Origin: an uncultured Bacteroidales bacterium
GTDB taxonomy: Bacteria > Bacteroidota > Bacteroidia > Bacteroidales > Paludibacteraceae
Assembly (NCBI GenBank): GCA_945827635.1
Contig: CALZOG010000009.1
Coordinates: forward strand, 1-39,614
Length of the DNA: 39,614 nt
Reading direction: 5' to 3'
Of this stretch, positions 7,238 through 15,666 are shown in pieces. The translations under genes were made by a program, and so were the position numbers. Within the stretch, counting starts at the first letter, position 1. Each line of letters starts with the position of its first letter. The notes below the pieces were generated by a model. That model was not told where the DNA came from, searched no databases, and was given only the letters and a program-made list of their open reading frames with translations.

Positions 7238-7921
7238 TTAGTGCAGTTTGGCGATGATTGTCTGGTTGCCGCGGACGTTTTCGCCTATCTCAACGAACAT
7301 CTCGGTGTTGAGAGGCAGGTACATATCGACACGCGAGCCTAACTTGATAAAACCGAGGTGCGAGTTGCGGTGGCACTCCTTGCCGGCACGGGCGTACGTA
7401 ACGATACGCCGCGCCATAGCACCGGCAATCTGGCGAACGGCGATGATTGCTTTGCTCTTGGTCTGGATAACGACGAGCGAGCGTTCGTTCTCGGTAGAGG
7501 ACTTGGGCAGCCATGCGGCTTTGTGGTTACCCGCCTGATGCTCGGACACGAGAACCGTTCCCTCGCAGGGATACCAGTTGGCGTGGACATTGAACGGCGA
7601 CATGAAGATACTGACCTGCAGACGCTCCTCGTGGAAATACTCGTTCTCCATGACAGGTTCGATAACTACGACCTTGCCGTCAGCAGGTGCGACGAGATAG
7701 TTCGGGTCATCGATCGTGAACACGCGCACGGGGTCGCGGAAGAAATACACGACAAACACGAGTGCTAAAGCCGACAGAGCCAGCAACGTGGCTAAGATCC
7801 AGTGCGGCCAGTAGAAGTACGCTGTGATGTTAAGGATAAATACAACAAGACATACGATGAGTAGCATTCTGCGTCCCTCGCGGTGTAGTCCTGTATGTTT
7901 GCGTTGTTTGGTTTTGGTCAT
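7238..7921 (-). CDS. psd: Phosphatidylserine decarboxylase family proenzyme
   Basis: Psd converts phosphatidylserine to phosphatidylethanolamine at the inner membrane. The 227-residue proenzyme has two membrane helices (about residues 19-38 and 41-60), then FFRDPVR (60-66), APADGKVVVIE, SIFMSPFNVHANW, RQIAGAMARRIV and the self-cleavage site GFIKLGSRVDMYLP. Cleavage before S196 should generate the pyruvoyl cofactor. This is the short form common in Bacteroidota, whose neighbours usually include phosphatidylserine synthase. Here that partner is not adjacent; the upstream gene is an SRPBCC-fold protein and the downstream gene is deoC. Confidence 0.92.
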   Translation of the reverse strand: MTKTKQRKHTGLHREGRRMLLIVCLVVFILNITAYFYWPHWILATLLALSALALVFVVYFFRDPVRVFTIDDPNYLVAPADGKVVVIEPVMENEYFHEERLQVSIFMSPFNVHANWYPCEGTVLVSEHQAGNHKAAWLPKSSTENERSLVVIQTKSKAIIAVRQIAGAMARRIVTYARAGKECHRNSHLGFIKLGSRVDMYLPLNTEMFVEIGENVRGNQTIIAKLH

Positions 7922-7941
7922 TGTTGTGTTGCTTATTTTTT

Positions 7942-7987
7942 TCGAGATGTCGAGATGTCGAGATTGCGTGATTTCGAGATGTTGAGG
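7942..7987. repeat. TCGAGATG repeat between psd and the SRPBCC gene
   Basis: Four copies of TCGAGATG (7942, 7950, 7958 with one change, and 7974) lie between the psd start and the end of the upstream SRPBCC gene. Confidence 0.7.
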
Positions 7988-8413
7988 TTATGCCCATTGT
8001 TCGAAGGGCATTTGTGCCATCATGTCGGCAGCCTGGTCAATACCGTCCTGAATCTTTTTGCCAGCCATCATGGCAATCATCATGGGCAATTCAGCCTTGA
8101 GCGTAAGTTTGATTCGGCTGTCGTGCGGAGCGACCTGCTTGATCTGGATCCAGAAGTTTCCTTCGACAGGCAGGTTCTCCACGCCGAACTTCACCGTGTC
8201 GCCGGGAATACGGTCCACGATGCGAAAGACGATCTTCTGTCCGAGTCCGTCCACCTTGAGGCGTACAAAATCGGTGTCTGTTTCAAACTCTTGCACTTTA
8301 TCCTGCGGAATAAGGTCGCGTACACGCTCGAGGTTACGCAGGTCGGATACAACAGCATAGATGGCTGAGGCGTCTGCAGGAACGGCTGCTATGTGACTTT
8401 CGTATGTTTTCAT
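7988..8413 (-). CDS. SRPBCC/START-fold small protein
   Basis: A 141-residue cytoplasmic protein with the layout of the SRPBCC (polyketide cyclase-like) hydrophobic-pocket fold: an N-terminal strand with KTYESHIAAVPADASAIYAVVSDLRNLERV, central strands (FETDTDFVRLKVDGLG, FRIVDRIPGDTVKFG) and a long C-terminal helix rich in methionine and alanine. Such proteins bind hydrophobic ligands; the ligand cannot be told from sequence. I chose the ATG at 8413 over an in-frame ATG 54 bases upstream, because the fold begins there and the extra residues look like leader. It is the first gene of the minus-strand run that continues with psd. Confidence 0.78.
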   Translation of the reverse strand: MKTYESHIAAVPADASAIYAVVSDLRNLERVRDLIPQDKVQEFETDTDFVRLKVDGLGQKIVFRIVDRIPGDTVKFGVENLPVEGNFWIQIKQVAPHDSRIKLTLKAELPMMIAMMAGKKIQDGIDQAADMMAQMPFEQWA

Positions 8414-8477
8414 TTTCGTTGAAATTTCGTTGTTGCAAAATGCGCTATAAGTCGTGATTTGTATCATATTACAAGCA

Positions 8478-8556
8478 TCCAGTATCGGGTAAAGTCTAGG
8501 ATTACCCCGATAAGCCCCCGAAATACCTCTGAAAGAGTACCGAAATGCCCCCGATT
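8478..8556. repeat. Degenerate CCCCGATAAG-type repeat
   Basis: Imperfect repeats of a C-rich word (ACCCCGATAAG, GCCCCCGAAATAC, ACCGAAATGCCCCCGATTA) fill the gap between two minus-strand genes. The 11-mer ACCCCGATAAG at 8504-8514 also occurs exactly at 28275-28285, inside the GGGP synthase gene. No gene is visible here. Confidence 0.65.
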
Positions 8557-8598
8557 ATAGTGCACGTTGTGTGTGTTTTGTACTTGTTTTGTTGTCGG

Positions 8599-9426
8599 TT
8601 ATTTTGCTTTTGTTTCAAAGTGTTCAATCCGTTGCGAGGCGAGTGCGATCTGTTGCTCGAGTTGGTTGATATCGCGCATGAGCAGTCCGAGGCGGTAAGT
8701 CTGGTCGAGCGCCTGTTTCTCGTTGTCGGAGAGATAATAGACGGCTCCGGCTTTGTTTTGTCCTTTGGCAGCGACTCGGATCCGTTCGCCCATGTGCGAA
8801 GATATGAAGTTCAGGACTTCGAGAGCCTGCTCGTCCTCGAGCGTGAGGATTTCGTGCCAACCTTCGACTTCGAAGGCGTGGTTTCGTCCCTGTAGTTCGA
8901 TCTCCTGCTCGCCCGCCTGAAGTGCTACTGCAGTCTGGTGTAGCGGTTTGGCACCGTAGTAATAACTCTTGAGAAGCGTTTTGCGATCGTCGGAGACATA
9001 GGCTTGCAGGAAACAGCGGTTGGTGTTCCAGCCGGTTTGGAGTGTGCGATAGACGTAGTTGCCATGGTCCTCGTAGTTGTCGTTTTTCTCGAAGCGGAAC
9101 TCTTTGAGCAGTTTGTCCGCCTCTGGGAGTAAGGGTTTGAGGATCGAATCGCTGTAGTACAACGTCTGTTGCGCCTGCAGATAGACGATCGAGTCTTTGA
9201 GTGCTTTGGCTTGCCGTCGTTGTGCGACCTGTTTGGGATAGAGCGTGTGTACAGAGTCGATCTGCTGCAACGCTGCCTCGTAGCGGTGCTGCTCAACGAG
9301 TTCGGCGGCACGGTCCACATACGTCTGTGCGGCGCGCTCTGGGCTGAGCCCTGTGCAAGCGCTGAGGCCAAGCATGACAAAAGTTGCCGTCAGGCAATAT
9401 ACATATAAATAAGATAAGCGTATCAT
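8599..9426 (-). CDS. Hypothetical lipoprotein with helical repeats
   Basis: A 275-residue predicted lipoprotein: a hydrophobic signal ending in the lipobox LSAC places it in the envelope. The mature part begins with an alpha-helical stretch resembling a TPR-like helical pair (AAQTYVDRAAELVEQHRYEAALQQIDSV is split over residues 32-60), then a beta-rich middle with aromatic residues, and ends in a coiled coil (DINQLEQQIALASQRIEHFE). I do not recognise a named family. The ATG at 9426 is chosen over one eight codons upstream because it gives a compact signal peptide. It is transcribed divergently from the abundant-looking TPR lipoprotein. Confidence 0.75.
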   Translation of the reverse strand: MIRLSYLYVYCLTATFVMLGLSACTGLSPERAAQTYVDRAAELVEQHRYEAALQQIDSVHTLYPKQVAQRRQAKALKDSIVYLQAQQTLYYSDSILKPLLPEADKLLKEFRFEKNDNYEDHGNYVYRTLQTGWNTNRCFLQAYVSDDRKTLLKSYYYGAKPLHQTAVALQAGEQEIELQGRNHAFEVEGWHEILTLEDEQALEVLNFISSHMGERIRVAAKGQNKAGAVYYLSDNEKQALDQTYRLGLLMRDINQLEQQIALASQRIEHFETKAK

Positions 9427-9460
9427 TGTGATGCGATGTGTTGCGAACAAATAACGCGTA

Positions 9461-9468
9461 CAAAGTTA
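9461..9468 (-). promoter_or_regulatory. Candidate -7 box for the hypothetical lipoprotein
   Basis: CAAAGTTA on the plus strand reads TAACTTTG on the minus strand, 35 bases before the start codon. The expected upstream TTTG at 20 bases is not well matched, so this is less certain than the other promoters in the window. Confidence 0.5.
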
Positions 9469-9557
9469 CGAAAAAAAAATGAAATATCCTAATTTGTCAC
9501 AATTTCTACACTAATTTAGGCATAAAAATATTATTTTTGCAAAAAAATCGCTAAAAA

Positions 9558-9589
9558 TTTGCATATTTGAGTTTTTTTTTGTACCTTTG
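9558..9589 (+). promoter_or_regulatory. Bacteroidota-type promoter for the TPR lipoprotein
   Basis: TACCTTTG at 9582-9589 with TTTG at 9558-9561 and a 20-base spacer. The start codon is about 100 bases downstream, so the transcript has a sizeable leader. Confidence 0.78.
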
Positions 9590-9693
9590 TAGCCGATTTA
9601 AAGTGTATGGCGCCCGCTGCGTTCTTATTTGCGGTGCAGCAAGGCGTTATAAGGGAAAGACCAAACAAAACAATTATACAATAATTCACGAGT

Positions 9694-11385
9694 ATGAAAA
9701 AACATTTTCTTATGCTTTCAGTGATTGCATTGGCAGTCCTGACATCATGTAACAACACCGTGCCCAATCCTGAGCAGGTAAAAGTTAACCCGAGCCCTAT
9801 GGCCGTAGTGGCTGACAAGGTGAACGTAGATATTACGGGTACGTTCCCCGAGAAGAAGTTTGCCAAGAAGGGCGTATTGACCGTTACTTCGGTGCTGAAA
9901 TCCGGTGATCAGGAGTTGCTGGGCGAGCCTGTAACCTACGTAGGTGAGAAGGCCAAAGAGAACGGAACGACCGTTAACTACAATGCCGGTGGTACGTATC
10001 GTCAGCACGCTGCGTTCAACTACAACGGCGCAATGGACAAGAACACGAAGCTCTATCTTCGTTTTGAGGCCAAGGTAGGCAACAAGGAACTGGAGTTGCC
10101 CGACCTGCTGATTGCCGAGGGTCTGAACACGACCGCCAAGCACGTAAGTGCCGGTGACAACAAACCTCAGATCACGGCTGACAAGTTCCAGCGCGTTATC
10201 CAACAGATGCAAGAGGCTGACATCTTGTTCCTTATCCAGCAGGCTAACCTCCGTAACTCGGAGACCACCTCGCAGCAGATGAAAGACCTGCAGGAAGCCA
10301 TTAAGGAAGCCAACGCCAACGAGCGCAAGGCTATCCACAGCCTGGAGGTTGCCGGTTATGCATCGCCCGATGGTGCTCAGGCTCTGAACGAGAAACTGGC
10401 AAAGACTCGTCAGGATGTAGCTCAGAAGTTCCTGGCAAAGAACCTGAAGAAGAACAAGATCAACAAGGCTATCGAGAGCAACATTACCGCTGAGGACTGG
10501 GAAGGCTTCAAGGCCGCTCTGGAGAACAGCAACATTCAGGACAAAGAGCTGGTACTGCGTGTGTTGTCGATGTACAGCGATCCTGAGGAGCGCGAGAAAC
10601 AGATCAAGAACATTGCCGCTGCTTACAAGAACATTGCAGACGAGATTCTGCCTGCATTGCGTCGCAGCCGTCTGATCCTGACCACCGACCTTATCGGCAA
10701 GTCGGACGACGAGATCCGCAACCTGGTTAAGAACGATCCTGCTGCTCTGAACGTAGAGGAGTTGCTTTATGCTGCTACTCTGGCGAACGACAAGGCAGAG
10801 AAGATTGCTATCTACAAGAAGGCAACCGAGCAGTTTGCTAATGACTATCGCGGCTTCAACAACTTAGGTATGGTATATATGGAGGAAGGCAACGTAGCAG
10901 AGGCTCGTCGCTGCTTCCAGAATGCTCTTCAGATTGAGCCGAACAATCCTGACGTCAACTACAACGCCGGTGTGGCTGCCATGGCAGAGGGCGACCTGAA
11001 GAAAGCTGAGGAGCACCTGGGCAAGGCTGCTGGAACGCAGGCTAACCTGAGCGCCGCTATGGGTACACTGTACACCATGAAGGGTGACTACAAGGCAGCC
11101 CGCGGAGCTTACGGTCAGAGTGCAACGAACAACGCCGCCGTTCAGCAGATCCTGGCAGAGGATTATGCAGCAGCCAAGAAGACTCTGAATGCCGTAGCTG
11201 AGCCTAACGCCACGACCGCTTATCTGAAGGCCGTTGTTGCAGCTCGCACGAACGCTCGCGCAGACGTATTGAGCAACCTAAAGAACGCTGTAGCTAAGGA
11301 CGCAAGCCTGAAGGCTAAGGCAGCTAACGACGTTGAGTTCGCGAAGTTTGCTGAGGACGCTGAGTTCCAGGCAATTGTTAAGTAA
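9694..11385 (+). CDS. TPR lipoprotein with OmpA-like region
   Basis: A 563-residue predicted outer-membrane lipoprotein (signal peptide ending LTSC, lipidated C19). A beta-rich N-terminal part (about 40-140) is followed by a region with the OmpA-type peptidoglycan-binding signature (LEVAGYASPDG then LNEKLAKTRQDVAQKFL, about 212-245). TPR helices follow at about 375-475 (FNNLGMVYMEEGNVAEARRC, VNYNAGVAAMAEGDLKKAEE), then an alanine/lysine-rich helical tail. Codon use is narrow (AAG, AAC, CTG and GAC dominate), which suggests strong expression. It resembles Bacteroidales OmpA/TPR envelope proteins and shares domain types with T9SS PorE, but it lacks visible WD40 or carboxypeptidase-regulatory domains, so I do not call it PorE. 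Confidence 0.85.
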   Translation: MKKHFLMLSVIALAVLTSCNNTVPNPEQVKVNPSPMAVVADKVNVDITGTFPEKKFAKKGVLTVTSVLKSGDQELLGEPVTYVGEKAKENGTTVNYNAGGTYRQHAAFNYNGAMDKNTKLYLRFEAKVGNKELELPDLLIAEGLNTTAKHVSAGDNKPQITADKFQRVIQQMQEADILFLIQQANLRNSETTSQQMKDLQEAIKEANANERKAIHSLEVAGYASPDGAQALNEKLAKTRQDVAQKFLAKNLKKNKINKAIESNITAEDWEGFKAALENSNIQDKELVLRVLSMYSDPEEREKQIKNIAAAYKNIADEILPALRRSRLILTTDLIGKSDDEIRNLVKNDPAALNVEELLYAATLANDKAEKIAIYKKATEQFANDYRGFNNLGMVYMEEGNVAEARRCFQNALQIEPNNPDVNYNAGVAAMAEGDLKKAEEHLGKAAGTQANLSAAMGTLYTMKGDYKAARGAYGQSATNNAAVQQILAEDYAAAKKTLNAVAEPNATTAYLKAVVAARTNARADVLSNLKNAVAKDASLKAKAANDVEFAKFAEDAEFQAIVK

Positions 11386-11693
11386 TGTCGGTATTATTTC
11401 CGAAAGTAAACAAACCCCGTGAGTGGGATTATCGTCCCATTTACTACGATGAGGCTAAGGAGGCGCGCAAGCAAAAACTTGCGCGCCTTCGGGCTTTGCG
11501 TGAGCAGAGAGAGCAGTCGGAAAACGAGAACCCGGACGGCAAGGAGCATGTGACAACACTGCACCGCGGTTCGTTCCGCGAGGCACATGAGGCACAAACA
11601 AAGTTAAGAATAGATACGGAGCGTAAGTCGAAGTTATCGTTCTGGATTGTGCTGCTGGTTATGCTGTTTGTGGTGTTCTATTGGTTGTTGTAA
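11385..11693 (+). CDS. Small conserved membrane-anchored protein upstream of mutL
   Basis: A 102-residue protein. Its N-terminus is conserved-looking (PKVNKPREWDYRPIYYDEAKE), followed by a highly charged arginine/lysine/glutamate helix, and it ends in a single C-terminal transmembrane helix (about 84-102, SFWIVLLVMLFVVFYWLL), giving a tail-anchored cytoplasmic protein. Its ATG overlaps the TAA of the TPR lipoprotein by one base, indicating translational coupling. I recall similar small proteins next to mutL in other Bacteroidales, sometimes misannotated as a riboflavin synthase subunit; nothing in the sequence supports that enzyme. Function unknown. Confidence 0.8.
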   Translation: MSVLFPKVNKPREWDYRPIYYDEAKEARKQKLARLRALREQREQSENENPDGKEHVTTLHRGSFREAHEAQTKLRIDTERKSKLSFWIVLLVMLFVVFYWLL

Positions 11694-11697
11694 AAAA

Positions 11698-11752
11698 TCC
11701 TACCCCCGACCCCTCCCTAAAAGGAGGGGAGAGGGCTTGAGAGTTTGAAGGT
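11698..11752. repeat. Palindromic G/C-rich element plus GTTTGAGG-type words before mutL
   Basis: CCCCTCCCTAAAAGGAGGGG forms a short-loop hairpin, followed by GAGAGGGCTTGAGAGTTTGA. The last words (TTGAGAGTTTGAAGG) match the repeat vocabulary at 22600-22685. The element ends four bases before the mutL ATG. The hairpin could also act as a weak terminator or attenuator. Confidence 0.6.
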
Positions 11753-11755
11753 TTT

Positions 11756-13573
11756 ATGGATATTATTCGTCTGTTACCGGATAGTGTTGCCAATCAGATT
11801 GCTGCGGGCGAGGTTATTCAGCGCCCGGCATCGTGTCTGAAAGAGTTGGTTGAGAACTCGCTTGATGCGGGTGCTCGCAGTATCCGTGTGCTTGTTCGCG
11901 ATGCAGGCAAGACGCTTATCCAAGTGACGGACGACGGTTCGGGCATGTCGGTATCTGACGCACGTATGGCGTTTGAACGTCATGCGACCTCGAAGATCAG
12001 CAATGCGCAGGACTTGTTTCACTTGCGTACGATGGGTTTTCGCGGTGAGGCGTTGCCGAGTATATGCGCGGTGGCACAAGTGAAAATGACCACCCGTCGA
12101 GCAAATGACGAGATGGGAACGCAGTTGGAGATAGCAGGTTCGCAAGTGCTGAACCAAGAACCTTGTCAGTGTGCAGCGGGAACAACGATCCAGGTGCAGA
12201 ACCTGTTCTTCAACGTGCCGGCACGGCGCAGGTTCCTGAAGTCCGACCAGACAGAACTGAGGAACCTGATAACGACTTTCCAGCACATTGTGCTGGTTTA
12301 TCCGGAGGTAGCGTTTACGTTCGCCTCGGACGACGAGATACTATACGACTTGCCGGTTGGCACGCACAAGCAGCGTATAGAGGGTGTGTTCGGCAAGAGC
12401 AAGAGCAAACTCTATACAGCGCAGTTGCTTGAGATAGAGCAACAGACCGAATTGGTGACGATCCACGGTTTTGTGGGCAAACCCGAATCCGCCTCGAAGC
12501 AGGCAGCGCAGTTCTTCTTTGTGAACGGTCGTTACATGCGTCACCCGTACTTCCATAAAGCTGTTCTTCAGGCATACGCAGGGATGTTGCCGTCGGAGCA
12601 GTTGCCACCGTACTTCATCTATTTCGATATAGCACCGGAGCAGATTGACGTGAATGTTCATCCGACGAAGACAGAGATCAAGTTTGCCGACGAGCAGTCG
12701 ATTTTCCCGATATTGATGGCTACGGTTCGTGCAGCGTTGGGTAAGTTCAATGTAGTGCCTTCGATAGATTTTCTGGGCGGAGATGTTGAAATGCCCGTGT
12801 CGGACGAGAATATGCGTGCCGGAGCTAAAGCTCCCGAGTTACATCTGTCGTCGGGTTACAACCCATTTTCCCAGCCGCGAAATGCAGTTCAGCCTAAGGA
12901 ACGCGTTACGCCGCATTGGCAGGATTTGTATGAGCCGTTGCGCCGTGAGCAACAGTCAATCGTTATGCCGGAGCCGGTGCAGGACGAGTTGCCGCAGATA
13001 CAGACAAAAGAATCAGTTTTGCATCCGCAAGCCTTGGCGGGAGGATATATATCCTGTGTTGTGCCGGAAGGTCTGCTGCTCGTACATGCGCGTCGCGCGC
13101 ACGTTACCATCTTATATCACCAGTTGCTGGCACAGTTGCAGATCCATCGCGGAGTGAGTCAGCAGTTGCTGTTTGCCGAACCGCTAACGTTGAGTGCCGA
13201 AGAGCAGCCTGTGCTGGAGGCATTGCTGCCAGAACTCAGGTACATAGGATTTGAGCTGGAGAAAGTGAGTGCCGACACGTATGATATAACAGCAATGCCT
13301 TCGGTGTTAGGCAACCAGAGTGCAGAGACCTCGCTGCGTGCTATCTTGGCACGTTCGGCAGACAGTCCGTCGGATCTGCAGGCGGATATGCAGCAGCGTA
13401 TAGCGTTAACATTGGCGCAAAGCGCCGCTATTCCGACGGGAAAGAACATGAGTGAGGCAGAGATGAGTGATTTGTTGGAGAAACTGTTTGCACTGCCTTC
13501 CTCACGAATAACGCCGGACGGAAAAACCGTAGCCGTACTACTTTCGGCAGAAGATATAGCAAGGCGATTTTAG
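11756..13573 (+). CDS. mutL: DNA mismatch repair protein MutL
   Basis: MutL couples mismatch recognition by MutS to downstream repair. The 605-residue protein has the complete N-terminal GHKL ATPase: IAAGEVIQRPASCLKELVEN, DDGSGM, ATSKI, GFRGEAL and a transducer domain with VNVHPTKTEIKF. The C-terminal dimerisation domain is recognisable (AAIPTGKNM, ITPDGKTVAVLL). The metal-binding endonuclease motifs of nuclease-type MutL (DQHA..E and CPHGRP) are not present: the first reads LLVHARRAHVTI and the region near the C-terminus reads SSRITPDGKT. Loss of these residues seems usual in Bacteroidota, from memory. It lies 62 bases after the small membrane protein gene. Confidence 0.95.
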   Translation: MDIIRLLPDSVANQIAAGEVIQRPASCLKELVENSLDAGARSIRVLVRDAGKTLIQVTDDGSGMSVSDARMAFERHATSKISNAQDLFHLRTMGFRGEALPSICAVAQVKMTTRRANDEMGTQLEIAGSQVLNQEPCQCAAGTTIQVQNLFFNVPARRRFLKSDQTELRNLITTFQHIVLVYPEVAFTFASDDEILYDLPVGTHKQRIEGVFGKSKSKLYTAQLLEIEQQTELVTIHGFVGKPESASKQAAQFFFVNGRYMRHPYFHKAVLQAYAGMLPSEQLPPYFIYFDIAPEQIDVNVHPTKTEIKFADEQSIFPILMATVRAALGKFNVVPSIDFLGGDVEMPVSDENMRAGAKAPELHLSSGYNPFSQPRNAVQPKERVTPHWQDLYEPLRREQQSIVMPEPVQDELPQIQTKESVLHPQALAGGYISCVVPEGLLLVHARRAHVTILYHQLLAQLQIHRGVSQQLLFAEPLTLSAEEQPVLEALLPELRYIGFELEKVSADTYDITAMPSVLGNQSAETSLRAILARSADSPSDLQADMQQRIALTLAQSAAIPTGKNMSEAEMSDLLEKLFALPSSRITPDGKTVAVLLSAEDIARRF

Positions 13574-13633
13574 CGTGTGAATATAGCAAAAAAAAGTTAA
13601 TCACACAGCAAATAAATGTAAACACGCCAAATA

Positions 13634-13665
13634 TTTGCATTTTCGACAAAAAAGCCTTTACTTTG
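13634..13665 (+). promoter_or_regulatory. Bacteroidota-type promoter for acpP
   Basis: TTACTTTG at 13658-13665 (one mismatch to TAnnTTTG) with TTTG at 13634-13637 and a 20-base spacer, about 54 bases before the acpP ATG. Confidence 0.68.
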
Positions 13666-13718
13666 CATTCGCTTGAAGCGAAATTTAGAATAAATTAACC
13701 ATTTAAACATACAAGATT

Positions 13719-13958
13719 ATGTCTGAAATTGAATCAAAAGTAATTGACATCATTGTTGAAAAATTAGGTGTCAGCAAATCACAAGTTACTATGGAATCGT
13801 CTTACACAGCCGATCTGAACGCAGATTCGCTGGACGTTGTAGAGCTCGTAATGGAGTTTGAGAAAGAGTTTGGTATCACCATCTCCGACGACGCCACCCA
13901 GAAGATCAGCACCGTAGGCGATACAGTAGCTTATATCACTGAAGCTTTGAACAAGTAA
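13719..13958 (+). CDS. acpP: Acyl carrier protein
   Basis: A 79-residue acidic four-helix carrier of growing fatty acyl chains in type II fatty acid synthesis. The 4'-phosphopantetheine attachment serine is S37 in [16 protein letters not shown]. Length and sequence are typical. It starts the acpP-fabF operon; fabF begins 18 bases after its stop. Confidence 0.97.
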   Translation: MSEIESKVIDIIVEKLGVSKSQVTMESSYTADLNADSLDVVELVMEFEKEFGITISDDATQKISTVGDTVAYITEALNK

Positions 13959-13976
13959 TTCAGCGCATAGTCGTCC

Positions 13977-15239
13977 ATGGCATTGAAACGGGTAGTACTA
14001 ACAGGTTTAGGAACGATCAATCCCCTTGGTCATGATGTAGCGTCCACGTGGGCGGCACTGATGGCCGGAAAGAGCGGAGCAGGTCCTATTACGTTGTTTG
14101 ATGCAACGCTGTTCCGCAGCCATTTCGCCTGTGAGGTGAAAGATTTCGACCCGAATGTCTGGTTTGACTTCAAGGAGCAACGCAAGCTGGATCGTTTTAC
14201 GATGCTGGCTTACGTTGCGGCACTTGAGGCCTACAAAGATGCGGCACTGCAAGCCGAACAGGATCCTACCCGTGTTGGTGTGATCATAGGTTCAGGCATG
14301 GGCGGTGTGAGTACGTTTGAGCAACAAGTGACCGAACATGAGCAGCAGGGAGACGGAGTACCGCACTATTCACCGTTCCTTATTCCGCGAATCATCACGG
14401 ATATAGCTGCCGGATACATAGCTATCCATCTGGGTCTGAAAGGCCCGAACTTCTGTACAACAGCCGCGTGCGCATCCTCAGCCATTGCGTTTATGTCCGC
14501 GATGAACCATATTCGTCTGGGCAAGGCTGATGCAGTATTGGTAGGCGGCAGTGAAGCAGAGATCTGCCCGATCTCGATAGGCGGATTTAATGCGCTACGA
14601 GCCTTGTCCACGCGTAATGATGAGCCAATGACGGCATCTCGTCCGTTCTCGGCGTCGCGTGATGGTTTTGTAGTGGGCGAAGGTGCAGCGTGTGTGATGC
14701 TGGAGGAGTATGAGCACGCTGTAGAGCGCGGAGCACATATCTATGCCGAACTGGTAGGTTACGGTTCGACAGCGGATGCGTTCCATCTGACTGCTCCTGA
14801 TCCTGAAGGCGAAGGTGCGGCACGTGTGATGCTGGACGCTGTAAAAGATGCCGCGATCCGTGCAGATGAAGTGGATTATATCAATACGCACGGCACATCG
14901 ACACCGATAGGTGATTTGGCAGAAGCCAAGGCGATAGTCAAGGCGTTTGGCGAGCATGCGTACGAGATGAATCTGTCGTCCACCAAATCGATGACCGGTC
15001 ATCTACTAGGCGCATCGGGTGCGATGGAGGCACTGATAACGACGTTGGCGTTGTACCACCAGGTTGTTCCGCCGACAACCAATCATGCGGAGGGCGATGA
15101 AGACCCGAATATTGACCCACGATTGAACTTCACGTTCAACACCCCGCAGCAGCGTGAGCTGCGCTATGCAATAAGTAATGCGTTCGGCTTTGGCGGCCAT
15201 AATGCCGCACTGCTGTTCAAGCGTTACAACAACGAGTAG
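13977..15239 (+). CDS. fabF: Beta-ketoacyl-ACP synthase II
   Basis: FabF condenses malonyl-ACP with acyl-ACP during fatty acid elongation. The 420-residue protein shows the Cys-His-His active site: C165 in TTAACASSAI, H305 in NTHGTSTPIGD and H342 in KSMTGHLLGASG, plus the C-terminal NAFGFGGHNAALLF. It is coupled to acpP directly upstream. Confidence 0.97.
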   Translation: MALKRVVLTGLGTINPLGHDVASTWAALMAGKSGAGPITLFDATLFRSHFACEVKDFDPNVWFDFKEQRKLDRFTMLAYVAALEAYKDAALQAEQDPTRVGVIIGSGMGGVSTFEQQVTEHEQQGDGVPHYSPFLIPRIITDIAAGYIAIHLGLKGPNFCTTAACASSAIAFMSAMNHIRLGKADAVLVGGSEAEICPISIGGFNALRALSTRNDEPMTASRPFSASRDGFVVGEGAACVMLEEYEHAVERGAHIYAELVGYGSTADAFHLTAPDPEGEGAARVMLDAVKDAAIRADEVDYINTHGTSTPIGDLAEAKAIVKAFGEHAYEMNLSSTKSMTGHLLGASGAMEALITTLALYHQVVPPTTNHAEGDEDPNIDPRLNFTFNTPQQRELRYAISNAFGFGGHNAALLFKRYNNE

Positions 15240-15256
15240 AAAACTATAGGGAGGCT

Positions 15257-15335
15257 GCTGCCGACTGTGTGTCGGATGCGCAGATTCTAACTATATAGAG
15301 TCGAAAAACCGACTATAAACCCTAAACTTCAATAA
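15257..15335 (+). promoter_or_regulatory. Structured leader region upstream of the DUF2582 gene
   Basis: The fabF-DUF2582 gap contains two small hairpins: CCGAC/GTCGG at 15261-15275, and an imperfect TATAGAGTCG/CGACTATA pair around 15294-15319. I see no standard promoter motif and no known riboswitch. It may be an attenuator or a processing site. Confidence 0.35.
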
Positions 15336-15353
15336 TAACAAAACGAAACAATT

Positions 15354-15551
15354 ATGAATGTAGAATTGATTGGCGTAAACGCCGGAAAAATTTGGAATGC
15401 ATTGCAGAATGGTGCTTTGTCGAGCAAGGCATTAAAGAAAGCAACCAAACTCAAAGAGGCAGACCTCAACCTTGCATTAGGCTGGTTGGCACGCGAAGGC
15501 AAGTTGGCCTTCTGCGAGGAAGGTGAAGAGACAATTATTGCCCTCGCCTAA
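15354..15551 (+). CDS. Winged helix-turn-helix protein, DUF2582 family
   Basis: A 65-residue protein made of one winged-helix domain (GVNAGKIWNAL, SSKALKKATKLKEADLNLAL, GWLAREGKLAF). It matches the small DUF2582 winged-helix family of Bacteroidota. A DNA-binding or protein-binding role is likely from the fold, but no target is known. A hairpin terminator follows 21 bases after the stop. A strong codon match to nearby core genes suggests it is native. Confidence 0.88.
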   Translation: MNVELIGVNAGKIWNALQNGALSSKALKKATKLKEADLNLALGWLAREGKLAFCEEGEETIIALA

Positions 15552-15572
15552 GAAGTAAAAAAGTTAACAAAC

Positions 15573-15605
15573 AAGATACCCACCTTAACTCAAGATGGGT
15601 ATCTT
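15573..15605 (+). terminator. Terminator after the DUF2582 gene
   Basis: A 14-bp stem with one mismatch (AAGATACCCACCTT with AAGATGGGTATCTT), a five-base loop, then TGTTT. The right arm happens to contain TATCTTTG, which resembles a -7 box, but no -33 motif lies at the right distance. Confidence 0.8.
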
Positions 15606-15666
15606 TGTTTAGAAGACCAAGTAATCAAGGACAAACGGAATATATAAATCACGGAATATATCAATC

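Noticed and set aside
9694..11385. PorE of the type IX secretion system
   Set aside because: TPR and OmpA-like parts are present, but I see no WD40 or carboxypeptidase-regulatory domain, and the domain order differs.
15600..15607. TATCTTTG resembling a -7 box in the right arm of the terminator after DUF2582
   Set aside because: No TTTG-like box at 19-21 bases upstream, and the sequence is explained by the terminator stem.
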